NCBI GenBank assembly: GCA_029259935.1
Contig: JAJDEH010000298.1
Span: 1-64,000, forward strand
DNA length: 64,000 bases
Source of the DNA: Planctomycetota bacterium
GTDB lineage: Bacteria > Planctomycetota > Planctomycetia > Pirellulales > Pirellulaceae
Direction of reading: 5' to 3'
The position numbers and the translations under genes were made by a program. Within the stretch, counting starts at the first letter, position 1, and each line of letters opens with the position of its first letter. Positions 1-9,960 of the stretch are shown in pieces. The notes under the pieces were generated by a model. That model did no database searches and was not told the origin of the DNA. It saw nothing but the letters and a program-made list of their open reading frames with translations.

Positions 1-420
1 GACGGTACTGCCACTGCGGCGAGCATCCCCTTTGCGGATTTTCGTTCCCTTGGGTGCCACCAGTTCGTACAACAAGGCCTCGTAGTCGTCGAACCGGCGA
101 TTCAGTTCTTTGTAGTAGGATTTGTCACCAATATGCACAGCGCCCAGCAGGTCGACTTGCAACGTCTTTCCGTCGCCGTCAACCTTTGTAAATTGAACAA
201 CGGCGGTTTCCAACGCGACCGGTTCGCCATCGTCGTCACGTCGAATACGGACGAACTTGCTCTTTTCCTTATCTTTATCCTTCTTCGCGCTCGGTTGTTG
301 GCTGCCTTCGGATTTTGGCTGATCTTGCGCGAATGCCTGATGCATCGTCAGCAGCATGACGGCTGACGCCAGAATGGACACCGTGCGTCGTTTCGTCGCG
401 AAGGGTTGGGATTGAATCAC
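1..420 (-). CDS. TraB/GumN-like secreted or anchored protein, N-terminal part only
   Basis: The gene runs off the left edge of the window, so only about 140 N-terminal residues are visible. Reading from the GTG at 418-420 (a second in-frame GTG lies at 421-423, with GAGG about 8 bases upstream), there is a basic start and a hydrophobic stretch ending in QAFAQ that fits a signal peptide, then a charged Lys-rich linker. Next comes a segment containing LLGAVHIGDKSYYKELN and YELVAP. The G-x-x-H block followed by a YELV block resembles the start of the TraB/PrgY/GumN fold; this is my reading from the motif alone. Family members are poorly characterised and often called putative metalloproteases. 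It lies downstream of, and in the same direction as, the kinase-Hsp70 gene, 128 bases away. Confidence 0.6.
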   Translation of the reverse strand, partial: MIQSQPFATKRRTVSILASAVMLLTMHQAFAQDQPKSEGSQQPSAKKDKDKEKSKFVRIRRDDDGEPVALETAVVQFTKVDGDGKTLQVDLLGAVHIGDKSYYKELNRRFDDYEALLYELVAPKGTKIRKGDARRSGSTV

Positions 421-548
421 CACCTGAAACCTCGCCAATCATTAAAGGCTTGAATCACCGCCCCGATTCATACGACCGAATCGAAGCCCAACGAAAGTAT
501 AGGACGCGCGCGAGAAAGCGGCAATCTGAGCGTTTCTCGCCGAAACGG

Positions 549-3395
549 CTAGACGGATGGTAAGTCTCCCGCTGAGTCGTTTTTTGACGAGGAGACACGC
601 GGAATAGGCGGCAATTTGGACACGTTTTCGCGCCATTCGTCGAGTTGTTCGGGCAGCAGGCTGTTCTCGCGTTTGATTTTGTGCAGAACGTATTTGCCGG
701 TGCCGCGCACCTTGACCCGAACCGTCAACCGGCCATCCTCTTTGTAATGGAAATGAACTTTGATGGGCGTTTCCTTGGGCAGATCAGGCGGTAGGTCTCG
801 CACGGCACACTGGCCTACCTGCGCGCATTCATCGGGTGATTCGCTTTCACCTTCCACGATCTGCACAAAGACGGAATGTTGCCCTTCCTTGTGGGTGTAA
901 AACGTTTGAACGGCGGTGGCGGGCAGGGCCGTGTTGCGGGGTATCAAGACCGCTGTTTGGCGACGCCCGGTCTTGCGGTCCGTGCCGACGATGCCCAAGT
1001 TGTGCGAGTTAACATTGGTAATCGTAAACCTGGGTGCCTTACCCTCTCTCCGCTCTAACAACAGTCCGGCATGCAGCGCGGCGCCATGGGCCACTGCTTC
1101 ATCTGGCGAAACACTTCGGTCCGGGTCTTGTCCCGAAATCTCGGCCAGCATTCTGGTAACCGCCGGCATGCGAGTCGAGCCGCCGACCAACAGTACCTTA
1201 TCAATCTCGCTCCAATTCAATCCCGACACCCTCAGTGTCTGCCGCGCCGTGAATTCGGTCCGCCCCAATAAGTCGGTGGTCATGTCCTCGAATTCATTGC
1301 GTGTCAGCTCCACCAGTGTCGCTAGGCCGCGATAGTCGCAATTGATGGTTGTTTTGTTCCTAACGGACAGGGTCCGCTTGGCATCTTCGCACGAGCGCCA
1401 CAGTCGTCCCAAGGAATTAGGCTCCTCGCGCGGGTCATGCCGATGCTCGGCCATGAACTTTTCCGCCACGAAATCAACTAGCCGGTCGTCCCAGTCGCGG
1501 CCGCCCAGCCGAACATCTCCATCGGTCGCCAGCGCCACGAAGTCTCGGCCGTCCGTTTCCATGACGGTGACATCAAAGGTGCCACCTCCCAAATCGTAGA
1601 CAAGAATACGTTTCTTCTCGCCGCCGTCGGGGTTCAGGAATCCCTTTTGAAAACCGTAGGCGATCGCGGCGGCCGTCGGTTCGTTGATAATGTCCAGCAC
1701 GTCAAAACCCGCGATGTAGCCGGCGTCTTGCGTGGCTTTGCGGCGGGTCTCGTCAAAGTAGGCCGGGACGGTAATCACAACTTTGGTAAAATCGCCCACC
1801 TGCCGCTGGGCGTCTTCTCGCAACTTATTGAGGATCCAGGCTTCCAAGACTTCCGGCGGGAATTGGTGCTTGCCGAAGACTTTATGGAACAGGCGTTGGC
1901 CGAGGTCGCGTTTGGCGCATTCGGCAATCATTGCCATGTCCGTCGCCATGGCCTTGACGGCTTCCTTGCCGACGACGACATCTTCATCGTCAAACAACAG
2001 CACGCTGGGTGTGGTCTTGTCTCCTTCGGCGTTTGCTAACGTCTGAGGCCGGCCGAGGTCATCCAGATAAGCAATCGCTGAATAGGTCGTTCCCAAATCG
2101 ATGCCCACCGCCGTGTGCGTCGGCCGGGACGCTGGTTCTTCGCCAGTGGGCGCGACCGGTACATCCGTGGTGAGCGCCCCGCCTTTTTGCGAATCGAGCG
2201 TAAGTTGCTCGGACGTGACGTTGACCGTCAAGTTGCTTCTTTCTTTGGGACTTTGATCAAATTCACCTTCGCCTAAATCCGCTTTGTCAAACATTCTCGT
2301 GGGCGCGGAACCGTCGACATGGCTTTCGCGGCGAGGGCTGGAGTCGGACAATTCGAAATCGGTTTCCTCCAGGCATTCTTGCAAGTCTTGAATTACCTCG
2401 GCCATCGATTCCTGGCGGTCTTCCGCCTTTTTCGCCACCATTCTTTCGAAAACCGCTTGCAGCTTCGTTGGGACCTCGCCGGAGGAATTGGACAGCGAAG
2501 GAATGGGATCGACACGATGCGCCAACAACTTCCTCACAACGGATCGGCCATCGTAGGGCGAATTTCCCGTCAACAGGCGGTACAAGGTGCAACCAAGACT
2601 GTAGATGTCCGAGCGAAAATCGACATGAGCGGAATCGTCGGCCTGTTCCGGCGACATGTAGTCGACCGTTCCGATGATTTGATTTTCGCGAGTCAGGCCG
2701 TCGTCGCGCGGCGTGTCGGTTTCAAAGTCGGCTTCGAATCGGGCCAGCCCCATGTCAAGAATTTTGACCACACCGGACGAGTCGAGCAGCAAGTTTTCGG
2801 GTTTGATATCGCGGTGAATGATGCCCCGGTCGTGCGCATACTGCAGTCCCCGAGCTGCCTGAAGAATACAGTCCACGGCCTTGTAAACTAGCAGCGGGCC
2901 GTCACGGTTAAGAAGCGTTCCCAGATCCAGGCCGTCAACGTATTCCATTACAAGGAAATAGACGCCATCTTCCTCATCGGCATCAAAGGCGGTGACGATG
3001 TTGGGATGCGAAAGCTGCGCGGCGGCTTCAACCTCGCGCTGAAATCGCTTTAGGTTGTACTCCAGCAGCGTCGCTCCCTCGGGCAAAACCTTGACGACCA
3101 CCGGACGCTTCATCACGCGGTGTTCCGCTCGAAACACCTCGCCCATGCCGCCTTCGCCAATTTTCTCTCGCAGTTCGTTCTTGCCCAGCACCAAGCCCCG
3201 ACTGCGGCCTTCGGCAATGCGCGTGGCCTGAAAGGGAGTCAGCCAACCCTGTTCGGTGACCTCCCGTTGCAAGTCCGCCACGGTCAATTCTTCCATGTCC
3301 CCAGGCAGCCGGTCGCGGAACTCCAGGATCTCCTCCGGCTTCATCAGCCGGCTGTCGACTAGGCCCTGTACGAATTGCTCTTTGGTGACTGCCAT
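549..3395 (-). CDS. Ser/Thr protein kinase fused to an Hsp70 (DnaK-like) chaperone
   Basis: A 948-residue protein with two complete enzymatic modules. Residues 1-70 are a helical N-terminal region. Residues about 75-345 are a Hanks-type kinase: glycine loop GEGGMGEVF at 80-88, catalytic Lys102, HRDIKPEN at 194-201, and DMG in place of DFG at 214-216. A polar linker of about 80 residues follows. From about residue 428 an Hsp70 begins: GIDLGTTYS (431-439), then [21 protein letters not shown] and [10 protein letters not shown] nucleotide-binding motifs. The beta-sandwich substrate domain appears present but the helical lid is largely missing at the C-terminus. No membrane segment is seen, so the protein should be cytosolic. 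The start is ATG, with weak Shine-Dalgarno. A plausible role is stress or folding-state signalling, with the chaperone part recruiting kinase substrates; that is inference. Confidence 0.93.
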   Translation of the reverse strand: MAVTKEQFVQGLVDSRLMKPEEILEFRDRLPGDMEELTVADLQREVTEQGWLTPFQATRIAEGRSRGLVLGKNELREKIGEGGMGEVFRAEHRVMKRPVVVKVLPEGATLLEYNLKRFQREVEAAAQLSHPNIVTAFDADEEDGVYFLVMEYVDGLDLGTLLNRDGPLLVYKAVDCILQAARGLQYAHDRGIIHRDIKPENLLLDSSGVVKILDMGLARFEADFETDTPRDDGLTRENQIIGTVDYMSPEQADDSAHVDFRSDIYSLGCTLYRLLTGNSPYDGRSVVRKLLAHRVDPIPSLSNSSGEVPTKLQAVFERMVAKKAEDRQESMAEVIQDLQECLEETDFELSDSSPRRESHVDGSAPTRMFDKADLGEGEFDQSPKERSNLTVNVTSEQLTLDSQKGGALTTDVPVAPTGEEPASRPTHTAVGIDLGTTYSAIAYLDDLGRPQTLANAEGDKTTPSVLLFDDEDVVVGKEAVKAMATDMAMIAECAKRDLGQRLFHKVFGKHQFPPEVLEAWILNKLREDAQRQVGDFTKVVITVPAYFDETRRKATQDAGYIAGFDVLDIINEPTAAAIAYGFQKGFLNPDGGEKKRILVYDLGGGTFDVTVMETDGRDFVALATDGDVRLGGRDWDDRLVDFVAEKFMAEHRHDPREEPNSLGRLWRSCEDAKRTLSVRNKTTINCDYRGLATLVELTRNEFEDMTTDLLGRTEFTARQTLRVSGLNWSEIDKVLLVGGSTRMPAVTRMLAEISGQDPDRSVSPDEAVAHGAALHAGLLLERREGKAPRFTITNVNSHNLGIVGTDRKTGRRQTAVLIPRNTALPATAVQTFYTHKEGQHSVFVQIVEGESESPDECAQVGQCAVRDLPPDLPKETPIKVHFHYKEDGRLTVRVKVRGTGKYVLHKIKRENSLLPEQLDEWRENVSKLPPIPRVSSSKNDSAGDLPSV

Positions 3396-3843
3396 CTTTG
3401 CTTCAACGTATCATCGTCGACCCACATGTCAGGCCGACGAAATTCTCGTTCCCTTATGAGTGCAAAGATCCACGCGGGTTCCGGGTGGGATGTCAAACCG
3501 CATCTACGGGAAGAACAGCAGGAATTGGATCAACATGAAGGTCGATCACACCGTAGTTTTTGATCTCATCACGACGGACATTTTACGCAAAAAACGTCCA
3601 CTCGGCAGCAGGCGAGATTGTCGATTACGACATTCCACTACGATTCAAGGCGATCCCCACCCCCGGAAAGAGTATGTCGTTTATCCAATAGAGGGGTATG
3701 TCTATCCCCTTTGGCTCACGATTCGGTATCGCAATATAGCCAAACTCGAAAACTGGGAATTGAGTTATCGAGTTTCGGCTCCGGCGGGCGTATTCCCTGT
3801 AGCTGTTGACGGGTATTTCCACCGTACTTAGGGGAATTCGAAA
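3396..3843. other. Intergenic stretch without a recognisable gene
   Basis: This 448-base region separates the minus-strand kinase-Hsp70 gene from the plus-strand small gene at 3844. Open frames across it on both strands lack family-like sequence, and I see no RNA gene. It must hold the promoters for both flanking units. A short imperfect inverted repeat (AGGGG/CCCCT, around 3692-3710) is visible but too weak to call. Confidence 0.5.
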
Positions 3844-4116
3844 ATGACGCTCACGCAATTCCAAATTGTATCCACGCTGGCGGTGGCCTCGCTGCCGGCG
3901 ATGGTCATGACCGCGATCTATTTGGCCGAGGGCGTGGTTCGGCTGTGGGAATCCTTCGGCAACTCCAACTCCGCGCCGGACCGTTCCACGCTGGTGGGCA
4001 AGGAGCTTTCGAGGTTTACGCCCTTGAACAGCGCGAACCGCGAACCCGTCACACCGAAATCCAAGCAAGCCGATGCCAAGACCCAACAAGTACCAACCGA
4101 GCAGCTTAGTAGCTGA
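3844..4116 (+). CDS. Small predicted membrane protein of unknown function
   Basis: A 90-residue frame beginning at an ATG with a good ribosome-binding site (AGGGGA about 8 bases upstream). The N-terminal third is hydrophobic (about residues 8-35, one membrane segment). The rest is polar, with Lys, Ser, Thr and Gln rich in the tail. I do not recognise a family. It is followed 62 bases later by another tiny gene with its own ribosome-binding site, and the two may be co-transcribed. An overlapping long minus-strand frame has no family-like content and a poor composition, so the plus strand is preferred. The main doubt is its short length. Confidence 0.5.
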   Translation: MTLTQFQIVSTLAVASLPAMVMTAIYLAEGVVRLWESFGNSNSAPDRSTLVGKELSRFTPLNSANREPVTPKSKQADAKTQQVPTEQLSS

Positions 4117-4178
4117 TTCGTTCGGCGCCATTGCGACCGCGCCAGCCATGCCAGTTTCCTTTGAGGGAGTAACAAGAA

Positions 4179-4379
4179 ATGAGCATTTCCAGCCTTTTTT
4201 CGGCAGTGGCCGCCCTGTTTCATCGACGTGTTGAGACGACCGAGGAAACGCCCCCAGAGCAGTCCGAGTCCGAGGCCCAATCCAAGATGGAACACGATGA
4301 GTCGCCAATTCCAAAGTCCCTTGGTAATCGGTCCAAGAGTCCGGACGATAGCGGCGATTGGTTTTTCCTGTCCGCCTAG
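4179..4379 (+). CDS. Tiny acidic/polar protein of unknown function
   Basis: A 66-residue frame with a GAGGGAG-type ribosome-binding site about 9 bases before the ATG. The N-terminus (SLFSAVAALFHRR) could form a short amphipathic or membrane-touching helix, and the remainder is rich in Glu, Ser and Pro. It follows the small membrane gene at 3844-4116 and precedes a terminator-like hairpin that faces the convergent gene. No family is recognised. It is kept because it has a credible start site and a consistent neighbour. It could still be a chance open frame. Confidence 0.42.
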   Translation: MSISSLFSAVAALFHRRVETTEETPPEQSESEAQSKMEHDESPIPKSLGNRSKSPDDSGDWFFLSA

Positions 4380-4443
4380 CGACTTGGGTTGGCCGTTTGG
4401 CAACGGTCTTCCCATAGGTCATCGAAAACGTGTCATCGAAAAC

Positions 4444-4485
4444 GAAAAAAGCCCGGCACCGACATGCACTGTCGACACCGGGCTT
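4444..4485 (-). terminator. Rho-independent terminator for the minus-strand gene at 4505-6100
   Basis: Arms AAGCCCGG (4449-4456) and CCGGGCTT (4478-4485) pair, with an inner GACA/TGTC pairing. Read on the minus strand the hairpin is followed by a run of T residues interrupted by CG. It sits about 20 bases past the stop of the low-complexity secreted protein gene. Confidence 0.75.
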
Positions 4486-4504
4486 GAAACGGGTCATGCC
4501 TTGA

Positions 4505-6100
4505 CTATGCGTCCAGGAACAGCTTGACGGCGTCCAGTGCCGAGGAATCTTCCACGGGGGCAACTCCAGCGTCATCGTCGATCTGAGCTTCGGCTTGCGG
4601 TTGGCCGGGCACAACGGTGATGTCCATCGAAATCAACTGCTCGCCAGCGGCGTTCAGCACGACCATTTGAACGACCGTGCTTACTTCCAATCCCATTTCG
4701 GGGATCACGGCCAAGCAGTAGTCGCTCTTCCACTCTTGCAGTTGGCATTCAATCGAAACGCCTTCTACTTTCAGCATCACTCGGCCGGGCTCGTCGCCCA
4801 TCGCCACGCCACCGAGGGAAGCCGAATCGCCTTCGGCAAACGTAGTCAATTCGGCGTCGGTAACCTCGGCTTCGGGCAGCACGACTGGCTTGCCGGGAAA
4901 GACTTCGACGTCCATGGCATAGGCCAGGCTGCCGTTGGCGTAGAGGACTCGCAATTCGGCGGCGACTGGGCTCTTCAGTTCCATGAACGGCACGATCATG
5001 GTGAACTGCTCGTCGTCCCAAGCCAGCAACTGGCAGCCCAACTTGATGGCACCGATTCGGAGCTGCACTTCGCCAACATCCGGGCCCAGGGCCTTGCCGC
5101 CGAGCGTGAGGATGTCGCCTTCCAGCATTTTGGGCAGCTCGATGATTTCTTCGACCACGGGTGCACATCCCGGCAGCCAGACGGTCACCGACGGGCAGGG
5201 AGCGTAACCACCGTTGCAGTGATACCATTGAGGCGGGCAGTGGTTGTGGTGATGGTGGTGGTGCGGATTGAAGTTCTTAAAGCATTTTTGGCTCTTGAAA
5301 ACGTTGAAGCACTTGAATTTCTTAGCGTTGTCCAGTTTTTTGAATTGGTTGAAGTTTCCAAATTTGTTGCCCAACAACGACTTGTTTAGCTTGTCGCCAA
5401 ACTTGTTGTTATTGAACTTGCCACCAAATTTATTCTGGTTCGACTTGTCGCCCAGCTTGTTCTGATTCAGCTTGTCGCCGAACTTATTCTTGAACTTGGA
5501 GAGCAGATTGTTGTTGTCAGGCTTGGCGATCTTGCCCAAGTTTTTCAAGCCATTGCTCTTCGAATCCTTGTTGGCGTTCAGGCCGCCAAGCTTGGAGTTC
5601 TTGTTCAACCGTTGAAAATTAAACTTGGAATTGGAACCCTTGTCCTTCGACGAATTTGTCAGCGAGCTCGGTCGCTTGATCAGAGAACTCGGCCGCTTGG
5701 TTAAAGAACTAGGTTGCTTGATCGAAGAGCTGGGCTTCTTCGTCAACGAGCTAGGTCGTCGGATTAGCGAGCTTTGCTTCGACAGCCGCGAATTCGAGGA
5801 ACTCGACGTCTTGCCAAATCGACTGCTCGAATTCGAGTTGCTCTTCAATTGCCGAGTAGAGGACGAACTGCCACGATTGGATTGGAATCGGTTGCTGCTT
5901 GAGCTGCCACGATTGCTTGAGGAGCTTCCACGATTGCCACCCGATTTGCCGCGGCTAAAGCCGCCACGGTTGGCGATCAGCGTCAGTTGGTGGTGTCCCT
6001 GGTCTAAAGAAATCGTTTCGCGAGCTGTCGGATTATGCGTCAGTACAATCGCGGCACAGGCGACTGTCAAAACCGTCAGGTAGGTTGCGTTGCGTAACAT
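4505..6100 (-). CDS. Secreted low-complexity repeat protein with His-rich block and two C-terminal beta domains
   Basis: A 531-residue protein starting at an ATG with a strong AAGGAG site 8 bases upstream. A signal peptide is visible (about residues 1-26). Then come three kinds of low-complexity repeat: SNRGSSSS units (about 55-85), KRPSSLIK/KKPSSSIK-type units (about 110-155), and NKFGDKLNQ-type units rich in Asn, Lys, Phe and Gly (about 190-260). A His-rich patch (HHHHHHNHC) follows, then two tandem copies of a domain of roughly 80 residues beginning LEGDILTLGG and FAEGDSASLGG, which look like small secreted beta-sandwich (IPT/TIG-like) units. The basic repeats could bind acidic polymer or nucleic acid in the envelope, and the His patch could bind metal; both are inference. 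A terminator follows. Repeats make the length of homologues likely to vary. Confidence 0.82.
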   Translation of the reverse strand: MLRNATYLTVLTVACAAIVLTHNPTARETISLDQGHHQLTLIANRGGFSRGKSGGNRGSSSSNRGSSSSNRFQSNRGSSSSTRQLKSNSNSSSRFGKTSSSSNSRLSKQSSLIRRPSSLTKKPSSSIKQPSSLTKRPSSLIKRPSSLTNSSKDKGSNSKFNFQRLNKNSKLGGLNANKDSKSNGLKNLGKIAKPDNNNLLSKFKNKFGDKLNQNKLGDKSNQNKFGGKFNNNKFGDKLNKSLLGNKFGNFNQFKKLDNAKKFKCFNVFKSQKCFKNFNPHHHHHHNHCPPQWYHCNGGYAPCPSVTVWLPGCAPVVEEIIELPKMLEGDILTLGGKALGPDVGEVQLRIGAIKLGCQLLAWDDEQFTMIVPFMELKSPVAAELRVLYANGSLAYAMDVEVFPGKPVVLPEAEVTDAELTTFAEGDSASLGGVAMGDEPGRVMLKVEGVSIECQLQEWKSDYCLAVIPEMGLEVSTVVQMVVLNAAGEQLISMDITVVPGQPQAEAQIDDDAGVAPVEDSSALDAVKLFLDA

Positions 6101-6472
6101 GGAATATCTCCTTGAAGGCCAGTTAGTTTTGAGAAAAGGCTTGGCGAGTCTGGCAAATTCTCGCTCCGCCGGTTTCGATCTACTCTTCCGAGCGAGAATC
6201 CCGGGCGGATGTTACAGCGAGCAGGGGGTATAAGCTGGGCGGGTGGCCGTAAGATATGGCCTGGAAGGGGGTTGCGTTATTTTCGCGCAGAAGCGGATTT
6301 GTGGCAAATCGCTCTCAAGCACATGTTGGACGTGGCAGCGAATCACCGCGACGGTACACCAATTGGCAAGCCTCGTGTCTGAGGCGGCACCTAAGAAAAT
6401 AAGGCGAAAAATGGCCCCGGGTGTTACGAGATAATTAAACGACACGCGCAAAGTGCCGCAGCCACGACGTTT
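6101..6472. other. Intergenic stretch without a recognisable gene
   Basis: A gap of 372 bases between two minus-strand genes. It carries the promoter and ribosome-binding site (AAGGAG just before 6100) of the repeat protein. A 79-codon minus-strand frame is present but has no family-like sequence and no good start site. No RNA gene or strong hairpin is seen. Confidence 0.5.
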
Positions 6473-7924
6473 TCACCGTTGTGGCGCCGCCTTCAAGTCG
6501 TTCATCAGTTTGAGCATCGTTTCGGTGATTCGGTCGGATGCGTCAAGCTGCACGCGGTTGGTTCCCATCCACGTTTCGTATCCGCCCAGTTCGTGCTGCC
6601 GCTGCGTGGGCAAGTAGCCGTAGTAACCGTTGGCCAGTTCGATGGTGAACGTGTCGTCGAACGGCCCCTTCTCCTTGATATCCAATCCGATTTCGACAAA
6701 CACTTCAAACGGGATGGCGGCAATGCCAAGGTCGCCGATCCTGATCGCTTGCAACATGATGTTGAACTCATCCGGGCCGTCTTTCAATCGCTGAACGCGC
6801 TGGGCATAATTCCGCTCGTATCGATGATGCAGTGGCGGCTGGTCTTCCGGCCGCTTCATGACTTTCGCGAAGTGTTTTTGCATCGGTTCATCGGGCTTGC
6901 GGATTTTCAATGCCAAGTCTTGACTGGCCGCGCCCAGCGGAACCCAGTCATGGAATTTGATGCGACTGTGCGCCTCTTGAACTCGACGCGCCACCAAATC
7001 CGCCACCTGCGTCATTTTCTCATAGGGCTTCCACCGCCGCCCGCCTCTTTGTCGGAAGTTGATATTGTTGATATCGCCGCTGGTGCCATTGGACAACATG
7101 CCAACAAACGGCGGCGCGTGCGGCTTGGCACCGATCAGCCCTCCGATCTGTTTGGAAAAAATTCCAAAATAGTCGGCCGACACTTCACCCCGCTTCACGC
7201 CGCCCACATAGTGCAGCGAGTAATTAGCCAGCAGCGCGATCGGCCGCCCGTCCGTGGATTGCACGCTGATGAACGAGATCTCCGGGTCGATCGGCCCGGC
7301 GGGCTTGACCAGCGCGGCATTGCCCCGCGGTGGATTCATGCGCACCTTGTCGACGCCGCCAAATGGATTTTGCAGCAGTTTCTCATCGGTGACGTACCAG
7401 CGGCGATTGAATACCTCGGACGGTTCATCGATCCCGCCCCAGCCAATCTTGGCCGGTTCCATATTGGCAATTGCCCGGCGAACCGCGTCGGCGATTCGCC
7501 GCGCGACAAAGCCCGGATACCAGTCGCCCGTGGCTCGCGTGGCCGAGTGCGTATGGGTGGCCGCCATCAGAACGTTTTCGGGCGGTATCTTGGTTTCATT
7601 GGCGATGAACAGCCGCGCTCGATCAAAAACTTCCCGCCCAATTCCCAAGTTGTCGCAAATCACGAAAGCGACTTGGGCTTGCCCGTTATCGAGCACCAGG
7701 CATCGTGCGTACAGTTCGTCATGGACATTGGTGGAGGGGAACGGCCTAAATCCGCCGATGATCTCCTCGCCCAGAGGCGGAGTGATATTGCTGGCCGCCG
7801 CGCCGGCTTGCACCGTTTGATTTTCATTTTTCCCGTCGGCACTTGCGGTCCCGGCCCCGCCAATCAGGCTGGCCATCAAGAGAAAACAGCCAAGCCCAAG
7901 CGATCGATTTAAGGAAGTCATCAT
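6473..7924 (-). CDS. Secreted neutral/alkaline ceramidase-like hydrolase
   Basis: From the ATG at 7922-7924 this is about 483 residues with a clear signal peptide (LGLGCFLLMASLIGGAG). A longer frame begins at 7984 but would overlap the upstream gene and bury the signal peptide, so the later start is preferred. The mature N-terminus carries QAGAAASNITPPLG, followed by a CDNLG segment and ATHTHSATR, the His-containing block typical of the N-terminal domain of neutral/alkaline non-lysosomal ceramidases. True ceramidases cleave N-acyl-sphingosine. Planctomycetes have many diverged members of this family with unknown substrates and without the usual C-terminal domain, so the substrate is not assigned. 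It lies directly downstream of a secreted protein gene in the same direction and may share its transcript. Confidence 0.82.
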   Translation of the reverse strand: MMTSLNRSLGLGCFLLMASLIGGAGTASADGKNENQTVQAGAAASNITPPLGEEIIGGFRPFPSTNVHDELYARCLVLDNGQAQVAFVICDNLGIGREVFDRARLFIANETKIPPENVLMAATHTHSATRATGDWYPGFVARRIADAVRRAIANMEPAKIGWGGIDEPSEVFNRRWYVTDEKLLQNPFGGVDKVRMNPPRGNAALVKPAGPIDPEISFISVQSTDGRPIALLANYSLHYVGGVKRGEVSADYFGIFSKQIGGLIGAKPHAPPFVGMLSNGTSGDINNINFRQRGGRRWKPYEKMTQVADLVARRVQEAHSRIKFHDWVPLGAASQDLALKIRKPDEPMQKHFAKVMKRPEDQPPLHHRYERNYAQRVQRLKDGPDEFNIMLQAIRIGDLGIAAIPFEVFVEIGLDIKEKGPFDDTFTIELANGYYGYLPTQRQHELGGYETWMGTNRVQLDASDRITETMLKLMNDLKAAPQR

Positions 7925-7976
7925 GCGTTGTTCGCTACTACCGAGAAGGTTTGAAGATCCGTTGGGCGTCGCCGCC

Positions 7977-9698
7977 TTATCCATCGCCGCGCACCGTTTG
8001 AATGTAACCGCCGATCGCCTTGAGCAACGAGGCAGGGACTACCAAGTCGACATCCAACTTCGACATTGACGAATTGGCCGAAATTCCAACCGGCGGAGTT
8101 TGCGGAAAGGCGGGAATCATTGCGGCCGGTCCGCCAGGCGCGAAGGTGGCCGCCATGTTGTTGGCGAATTCGATCGCGCCTTTCGGGCTAATAAAAATAA
8201 CCCACTGAGAATCGGCGGGCAGCATGGCCGCGGTTTTGGCAACGGAGGGATCAGCCGCCAAACCTGTCTTGGGCTTCTTCGCTGCCTTCATCACCTCGAT
8301 AAGAGCATCCTTGGAAACATACGCGACCGCGACCGTACGTTCGTCGACCGGCGCGAGGAAGAAATTCAGTTTGTCCTCACCGCCGAATAACTTCTTCAAC
8401 ATTTCCCGAGCTGCGGGATTTTCCCCCGCCGCTCCCAATGCGGCAGACATATCCATTGCAAATTGCATCCCCGTGGTATCGCCGATCTTAATCTGCTTGG
8501 GTTCGTCAAACTGATACAAGGGGAGCTTTGCCTCTTTGCCCCATTCGCTCATTTCGCGCAGCATCTTGGCGTAGTTTTTCATGTAGGTCTCGGCATTATC
8601 GACGTGCATCAGCAGGCTCATGCCGCGGTACAGCGATGCGCCCGGTTTACCCACGCCCATCACCATCGACATTCCTTGCAGGCCCTTCATCGATTGGGCC
8701 GACAGGCGAGTCAGTTCCGTGATTTGCTGATCCGTCAGGTCCTCTCCGCCAGGATACGTTTTGACCATCTGTACCGAGTACTTCAACATGGAATCCCAAT
8801 CGCCCCGCGGCAGGACGCCAGACAAGGCGAACACAAACGACTCGGCAGGTAGGCCGGCGAGTCCCCGCGGCTTGGGCGGGTCTTGTGCTTTAATCTCCGC
8901 CATTCCTGAATCGAACAGCACGCGGCTCGCCGCATGCACGTTCGAGTCCGCATCCACGCGAATCGAAAGACCGATGTGTGTCACATTCTCCTTCATGGCC
9001 GCGACCATGGCTTCATACATGGCGAGGCCGGCAACCGCCGCTTGGGCGTCCGGGCCCGCACGTTCGATCTCGGCCTTCATGATCGCGAGTCCCTCCAATG
9101 CCTTGGCCATGCTCAACTTGACGCCGGCGGTCGTCATCACGACACCGATGTCACTCTTCTTCAGGAACGGCCGCAGCGGTTCGACACTCTCGTTAACACT
9201 CTTCGAGGAATCGAGTACTTCCTTTAGGCGAGCCTGATGTTCCTCCGTTGTCAGAACGGCATAGCCTCCCTTCGTACCGACCACGAGTGGCAGCCCCGCG
9301 ATCCGCACCTTGTGGATGCCATCGCCGGCATCTTCCGGCTCGAATTGTTTGAGGAATGATTGGTAGTCCGTTGTCGGAACCAGCGTGACCGGCACCGGTA
9401 CGCCGCCGGGATCTTCGGACGCAAGAGCGAAAAGAGCCAGGCTGCCCATGGCATCGACTCCCTCTTTCGCGTTCGCTTGCAACTTGGCCAATTCCAAAAC
9501 ACTGGGCACGGGCAATTCCATCAACTTGGCCACTTCCGCCACTTTTTGGTCGGCTTCGCCAATTCGCTGGATCACCACGAAGCCGAGTGAGTTTTCTGGA
9601 ATGACCGACAGCACGTTGTCGGCGGCAAGTGCCGGCAGAGCGCACAATGCAAGGCAAAAACTTAGGCCGGAAGCCAATGGTCGCGAAGAGAAGAACAT
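7977..9698 (-). CDS. Secreted protein of unknown function (DUF3352-like)
   Basis: A 573-residue protein with an N-terminal signal peptide (about residues 1-25, ending ALAADN). The mature part opens with a VLSVIPENSLGFVVI block and alternates hydrophobic beta-type stretches with helices. No catalytic motif or metal site is seen. The style resembles planctomycete secreted proteins sometimes annotated DUF3352, and it is loosely similar in organisation to the secreted protein at 20369-22261 (a start motif about a pill-like VLLPSTTKGYVSV, then long alternating alpha/beta sequence). It precedes the ceramidase-like gene by about 50 bases, which suggests co-expression. Function unknown. Confidence 0.75.
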   Translation of the reverse strand: MFFSSRPLASGLSFCLALCALPALAADNVLSVIPENSLGFVVIQRIGEADQKVAEVAKLMELPVPSVLELAKLQANAKEGVDAMGSLALFALASEDPGGVPVPVTLVPTTDYQSFLKQFEPEDAGDGIHKVRIAGLPLVVGTKGGYAVLTTEEHQARLKEVLDSSKSVNESVEPLRPFLKKSDIGVVMTTAGVKLSMAKALEGLAIMKAEIERAGPDAQAAVAGLAMYEAMVAAMKENVTHIGLSIRVDADSNVHAASRVLFDSGMAEIKAQDPPKPRGLAGLPAESFVFALSGVLPRGDWDSMLKYSVQMVKTYPGGEDLTDQQITELTRLSAQSMKGLQGMSMVMGVGKPGASLYRGMSLLMHVDNAETYMKNYAKMLREMSEWGKEAKLPLYQFDEPKQIKIGDTTGMQFAMDMSAALGAAGENPAAREMLKKLFGGEDKLNFFLAPVDERTVAVAYVSKDALIEVMKAAKKPKTGLAADPSVAKTAAMLPADSQWVIFISPKGAIEFANNMAATFAPGGPAAMIPAFPQTPPVGISANSSMSKLDVDLVVPASLLKAIGGYIQTVRGDG

Positions 9699-9960
9699 GT
9701 CGAGCCCTCATGTAATGGGGTTGTTCCATCAACCGAGGTGCGGAATAAGGTGTTTCGTCAGACTAACGCGAGGCCTGTTGGTTATCAACCCGCCGTCCCG
9801 ACCGGCTTCCATCGGCACTTACCGGCTTTTTGCCCACAGCCAGTACCATATTCTCAGTTTCCGACTTGCCCTCGGGAACTCCCAATGTTATTCCTTCATC
9901 CAAGTGGGAAACGGAGTTGGTTGCAGAGTTCAACTTGAATAAAAAGTGGAGTGCTAAATT

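Noticed and set aside
3625..4614. A 329-codon minus-strand frame covering the two tiny plus-strand genes
   Set aside because: No motif, it overlaps the true gene at 4505-6100 and the terminator, and the plus-strand genes have better ribosome-binding sites.
5242..5265. Six consecutive histidines, as in a purification tag
   Set aside because: They are inside a natural secreted protein with adjacent Asn/Cys residues and surrounding repeats, so a vector origin is not supported.
6479..7912. A 477-codon plus-strand open frame opposite the ceramidase-like gene
   Set aside because: It lies wholly within a gene with clear family motifs on the other strand and has no recognisable protein sequence.
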